This document shows, piece by piece, positions 42,806-45,857 of a DNA stretch of 45,857 nt. The stretch covers positions 1 to 45,857 of the forward strand of contig JAUHWX010000002.1 of the NCBI GenBank assembly GCA_030427285.1, written 5' to 3'. The position numbers were made by a program, and so were the translations under genes. Source of the DNA: Bacteroidia bacterium (lineage in GTDB: Bacteria > Bacteroidota > Bacteroidia > Flavobacteriales > Schleiferiaceae). Each line of letters opens with the position of its first letter. Positions within the stretch are counted from its first letter, which is position 1. Under the pieces are notes generated by a model. That model had not been told where the DNA came from. It worked only from the letters and a program-made list of their open reading frames with translations, and did not search any database.

Positions 42806-42921
42806 GTCACCCTGAGTTTTCAATGAAGCTTTTTGAGCAAATGAAAGTATCGAAGGGTGGTTCCGAAGCCAAAAACAGTCTTCGATACTTTCCTCCCTTT
42901 GGTCAGAAAACTCAGACTGAC
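42806..42921. repeat. Long imperfect inverted repeat (REP-like element)
   Basis: Outer arms GTCACCCTGAGTTTTC (42806-42821) and GAAAACTCAGACTGAC (42906-42921) pair with two mismatches; inner arms AAAGTATCGAAG (42844-42855) and CTTCGATACTTT (42880-42891) pair perfectly over 12 bases. The whole folds as a two-tier cruciform between the msrA and asd genes. It shares the 11-mer GTCACCCTGAG (reverse complement) with 23590-23600, indicating a dispersed family. Confidence 0.7.
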
Positions 42922-42936
42922 ATTGGTCTTAAAACC

Positions 42937-43929
42937 TTAAGCCAATACCTTCTTGCTAATCAAATACTCGGCAATCTGCACAGCATTAGTAGCAGCACCT
43001 TTTCTCAAATTATCAGCCACTATCCAGCAGTTCAAAGTGTTTACTTGCGACAAATCTCTACGAATACGGCCAACAAATACATCGTCCTTTCCTTTAGAAT
43101 ATAAAGGCATCGGGTAGGTGTTGGTTTCAAGCATATCCTGAACTGTGATTCCATCGCAGTTTGCCAACAACTTTCTAACGTCTCCGGTATTGAATTCGTT
43201 TTCAAACTCAATATTTACACTTTCAGAATGCCCGCCAACTACGGGAACGCGGACGGCTGTAGCCGTAACGTGAACATTATCATCACCAAGAATTTTCTTG
43301 GTTTCGTTGGTCAGTTTCATTTCCTCTTTGGTGTAGCCGTTTTCTAAAAACACATCGCAATGTGGGATGCAGTTTCGGTCAATTTCATAAGGATAAGCCA
43401 TGTCGCCTTTTTGGCCAGCACGCTCATTCTCCATTTGCGCAACAGCTTTTACACCCGTACCGGTAATGCTTTGGTACGTGCTCACCACTACTCTTTTTAT
43501 AGAATATTTTTCGTGAAGAGGTTTTAGCACCATCACTAATTGGATGGTTGAGCAATTTGGGTTGGCAATAATTTTATCATCTTCCGTAAGGCTATCACCA
43601 TTTATTTCAGGTACAATAAGCTTCTTGTCCGGATCCATTCTCCAGGCCGAAGAGTTGTCAATAACTGTAGTTCCAACGGCTGCAAATTGGGGGGCAAACT
43701 CCAATGAAGTATCGCCACCAGCTGAGAAAAGAGCTATATCAGGTTTGGATGCAATTGCTTGTTTCATGGAGATTACCTTCACCTGTTTACCCTTAAAGGA
43801 AACTTCTTTGCCTACAGACTTTTCTGAGGCAACCAATAGTAATTCGTCCATCTGGACATTTCTTTGCTCAAGTACTTTGAGCATCTCCTGGCCTACCATT
43901 CCGGTGGCTCCCACTACTGCAATGCGCAT
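42937..43929 (-). CDS. asd: Aspartate-semialdehyde dehydrogenase
   Basis: 330 residues: NADP-binding VGATGMVGQEM (6-16), catalytic nucleophile C126 in NPNCSTIQ, substrate Arg/His region VPVVGGHSESV near residue 235, and LNCWIVADNLRKGAA near the C-terminus. It reduces aspartyl phosphate to aspartate semialdehyde for lysine, threonine and methionine synthesis. Length is normal. Single gene by position; lysC and dap genes are not adjacent. Confidence 0.95.
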   Translation of the reverse strand: MRIAVVGATGMVGQEMLKVLEQRNVQMDELLLVASEKSVGKEVSFKGKQVKVISMKQAIASKPDIALFSAGGDTSLEFAPQFAAVGTTVIDNSSAWRMDPDKKLIVPEINGDSLTEDDKIIANPNCSTIQLVMVLKPLHEKYSIKRVVVSTYQSITGTGVKAVAQMENERAGQKGDMAYPYEIDRNCIPHCDVFLENGYTKEEMKLTNETKKILGDDNVHVTATAVRVPVVGGHSESVNIEFENEFNTGDVRKLLANCDGITVQDMLETNTYPMPLYSKGKDDVFVGRIRRDLSQVNTLNCWIVADNLRKGAATNAVQIAEYLISKKVLA

Positions 43930-43998
43930 ACTTTCTAAAAATTAATCTTAAATTATCAAAGATTTTAAGGGCTCAAAGTTAAGCTCTAAATACAACCA

Positions 43999-45857
43999 AT
44001 GAGAACTGCGCTAATAATATTCTTGTTTCCTTTTTTCTGCTTTTCGCAGATTACCGTTACCGATGATTTTTCGGATGGTGATTTGTCACAAAATCCTGTG
44101 TGGAATGGTGATACGTCTAAATTTATTGTAAATACTAGCTTTCAATTACAGTTAAATGACAATGCTGCCGGAAGTTCTTATCTAAGCTCAGTTTCAGAAG
44201 TTATCGATAATGCTACTTGGAAATTTTATGTTAAAATGGACTTCAACCCGTCTTCAAGTAATTATGCAAAAATATGCCTTGTTGCAGACCGACAAGATAT
44301 AGGTGGTTCGTTTAATGGGTACTATGTAAGACTGGGAGGTAGTTCTGCTGATCGAGTTAGTTTATTTAGGCAAGATGGAGCTAGCTCTGTATTGGTTGTT
44401 GAAAGTGGCGATGATTGGCTTGATCTTAGTAATGTAGAAGTTTCTGTTAAAGTTACCCGTGATAGTCTTGGTTTTTGGGTGCTTAGTGCGGATACATCTG
44501 GAGCTGCTAATTACGTGCCGTTAGATTCGGCTACAGACGCCACCTATAACAGGAGTCAGCATTTTGGTGTAGAATGTATTTATACCAGCACGCGGTCGGA
44601 CAAATTCTATTTCGATGATTTCTCAATTTCAGGATATGCTTATAATGATAACCAAGCTGCTGAAATTATTGGGCTGACAATTTTAGATTCTTCCTCATTG
44701 CGTTTGGAGTTTTCTGAACCAATGGATAGTTCGAGTGCTACGGATATTTCAAATTACCAAGGCAGTGGCAATTTAGGACTGCCCATTTCTGCAGTTTTAA
44801 ACCGTACTAATTTCACTGAAGTTGACCTTGTCTTTAATTCTGTATTCCAAATAAATACGCAGTATTATCTAAATGTAAGTGACGTCATGGATTTGTTTGG
44901 AAATACAACTCATGATACGCTTCCCTTTATCCGTTTTCAGGCTGTGGAAAATCAAATCATCATCACGGAATTAATGCCTGACCCAAGTCCTGTGGTGGGT
45001 GTTCCACCAAACGCATTGCCCGAGAGGGAATATTTGGAACTATATAACAACAGTAGTTTGTCTATTGATTTGATGGGTTGGGTTTTACGTTTTGGAAGTA
45101 CAGGTGAACTATTGCCAAGTTACATTTTAGATTCGGAAGAATTTGTAGTCATCACCAAAGATATTGGAGTTGCTGAATTTCCTCCAGGAATCCCAGTTTT
45201 GGGATTGGATATGTCTTCAACCGCACTCACCAATAGCGGCACAAGTATTTCTTTGCTTTCTCCAAAGGGAGTGGTTGTAAACAGTGTGACATACGCAGAT
45301 GATTGGTATAATGATGCGAACAAAGAAAATGGTGGGTGGTCGCTAGAGTTAATTGATATTGACAATCCCTGCGGTGGTAAGGAGAATTGGACAGCTTCTG
45401 TAAATTCTATTGGAGGAACACCAGGTGCAAAGAATAGTGTGGCAGGAGTAAATCGGGACACCATCTCCCCGGCAATTACTCGAGTAGCTATTTTAGGAGA
45501 TAGCAGCATCGGGATATATTTTTCGGAAAGAGTAGATGAGTTGCTAATAGCAGATATTTCAAATTATATGATTTCTCCAAGTATCACTATCCAAAGTGTG
45601 GATCCGGATATTATAACTTCTTCAAGTGTTGTTATTAGGTTTGGAGAAAAAATTAAGGAAGAAACACTTTATCAATTGTGGTTGAGTGATTTGCCAACTG
45701 ATTGTGCTGGAAACATTATGAAGGAAGACACCGCGATTTTTGCGATCCCTTCTATCCCTGTAGTGGGGGAGGTGTTAATTAATGAAGTTTTGTTTAATCC
45801 ATATCCACAAGGGTCTGATTTTGTGGAGCTTTATAATTACTCTGAAAAGGTATTTGA
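43999..45857 (+). CDS. Exported lamin-tail-domain surface protein, 3' truncated by the window
   Basis: The frame opens with a signal peptide (MRTALIIFLFPFFCFSQ) and stays open to the window end, more than 619 residues. Residues about 20-215 form a jelly-roll-like domain (TWKFYVKMDFNPSSSNYAKI). A lamin-tail domain begins at about 315 (IIITELMPDPSPVVG ... EREYLELYNNSSLSIDLMGW), followed by a bacterial Ig-like module (SPAITRVAILGDSSIGIYFS) and a second lamin-tail start at the edge (LINEVLFNPYPQGSDF). Such Bacteroidetes proteins usually end in a T9SS sorting domain, which would lie beyond the edge. Divergent from asd across about 70 bases. Confidence 0.9.
   Translation, partial: MRTALIIFLFPFFCFSQITVTDDFSDGDLSQNPVWNGDTSKFIVNTSFQLQLNDNAAGSSYLSSVSEVIDNATWKFYVKMDFNPSSSNYAKICLVADRQDIGGSFNGYYVRLGGSSADRVSLFRQDGASSVLVVESGDDWLDLSNVEVSVKVTRDSLGFWVLSADTSGAANYVPLDSATDATYNRSQHFGVECIYTSTRSDKFYFDDFSISGYAYNDNQAAEIIGLTILDSSSLRLEFSEPMDSSSATDISNYQGSGNLGLPISAVLNRTNFTEVDLVFNSVFQINTQYYLNVSDVMDLFGNTTHDTLPFIRFQAVENQIIITELMPDPSPVVGVPPNALPEREYLELYNNSSLSIDLMGWVLRFGSTGELLPSYILDSEEFVVITKDIGVAEFPPGIPVLGLDMSSTALTNSGTSISLLSPKGVVVNSVTYADDWYNDANKENGGWSLELIDIDNPCGGKENWTASVNSIGGTPGAKNSVAGVNRDTISPAITRVAILGDSSIGIYFSERVDELLIADISNYMISPSITIQSVDPDIITSSSVVIRFGEKIKEETLYQLWLSDLPTDCAGNIMKEDTAIFAIPSIPVVGEVLINEVLFNPYPQGSDFVELYNYSEKVF

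Noticed and set aside
45120-45509. 129-codon minus-strand frame at the right edge
   Set aside because: It is antisense to the lamin-tail-domain gene, which has a signal peptide and recognisable domain in the plus frame.

Overview
The window looks like a chromosomal segment of a marine-type Bacteroidetes bacterium, probably a flavobacterium or cryomorph relative (inference). Supporting signs are a GldM-type domain protein, a type IX secretion (T9SS) sorting tail, a SusC-like TonB receptor with an N-terminal carboxypeptidase-regulatory domain, TAnnTTTG-like promoter elements, many lipoproteins, and a DHS/arginine decarboxylase polyamine pair. Most of the window is housekeeping and envelope sequence; the accessory material is concentrated at about 16.2-20.1 kb.

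Layout. 0-1.5 kb: tRNA-Asn with a degenerate partial copy beside it, then a PfkB sugar kinase. 1.6-4.5 kb: a translationally overlapping trio of ECF sigma factor, single-pass inner-membrane protein with an outer-membrane beta-barrel-like C-terminus, and lipoprotein, which looks like a cell-envelope signalling unit. 4.5-9.6 kb: biotin carrier protein, exported M1-peptidase-like protein without zinc site, RseP protease, FadL-type porin. 9.7-12.7 kb: TfoX-like protein and the DNA-ligase-associated exonuclease plus ATP-dependent ligase. 12.8-16.1 kb: small lipoproteins, a GNAT enzyme and a free-standing GldM C-terminal lipoprotein. 16.1-20.1 kb: a gene-poor stretch with a frameshifted gene remnant, then a large SIR2-STAND type putative anti-phage protein that is visibly more A+T rich than its neighbours.

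20.1-27.6 kb is a complete metal-acquisition locus: DtxR/MntR regulator, TroA/ZnuA-type binding lipoprotein, ATPase, a permease carrying a DtxR-like cytoplasmic domain, a second permease, and a divergent TonB receptor. Two matching DtxR-type operators sit in the divergent promoter region. Eleven perfect AGTAGGG heptamers (a G-quadruplex-capable tract on the mRNA strand) separate the two permease genes. A Mn-type superoxide dismutase lies 4 kb further on.

27.6-38.7 kb: DUF1328 membrane peptide, conserved small protein, LpxH-like hydrolase, SOD, an AddA/RecB-like helicase-nuclease, a TIGR03032-type protein, an FG-GAP T9SS cargo protein with a long basic pre-signal region, Kbl, a 2OG-Fe(II) oxygenase and a DoxD-DoxA fusion. 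39.3-42.1 kb: arginine decarboxylase, a deoxyhypusine-synthase homologue lacking the catalytic lysine, and a small acidic-tailed protein, probably one polyamine-related operon. 42.1-45.9 kb: exported MsrA, a long imperfect inverted repeat, aspartate-semialdehyde dehydrogenase, and a lamin-tail-domain surface protein that runs off the window end.

All family names come from reading motifs by eye; no search was run.
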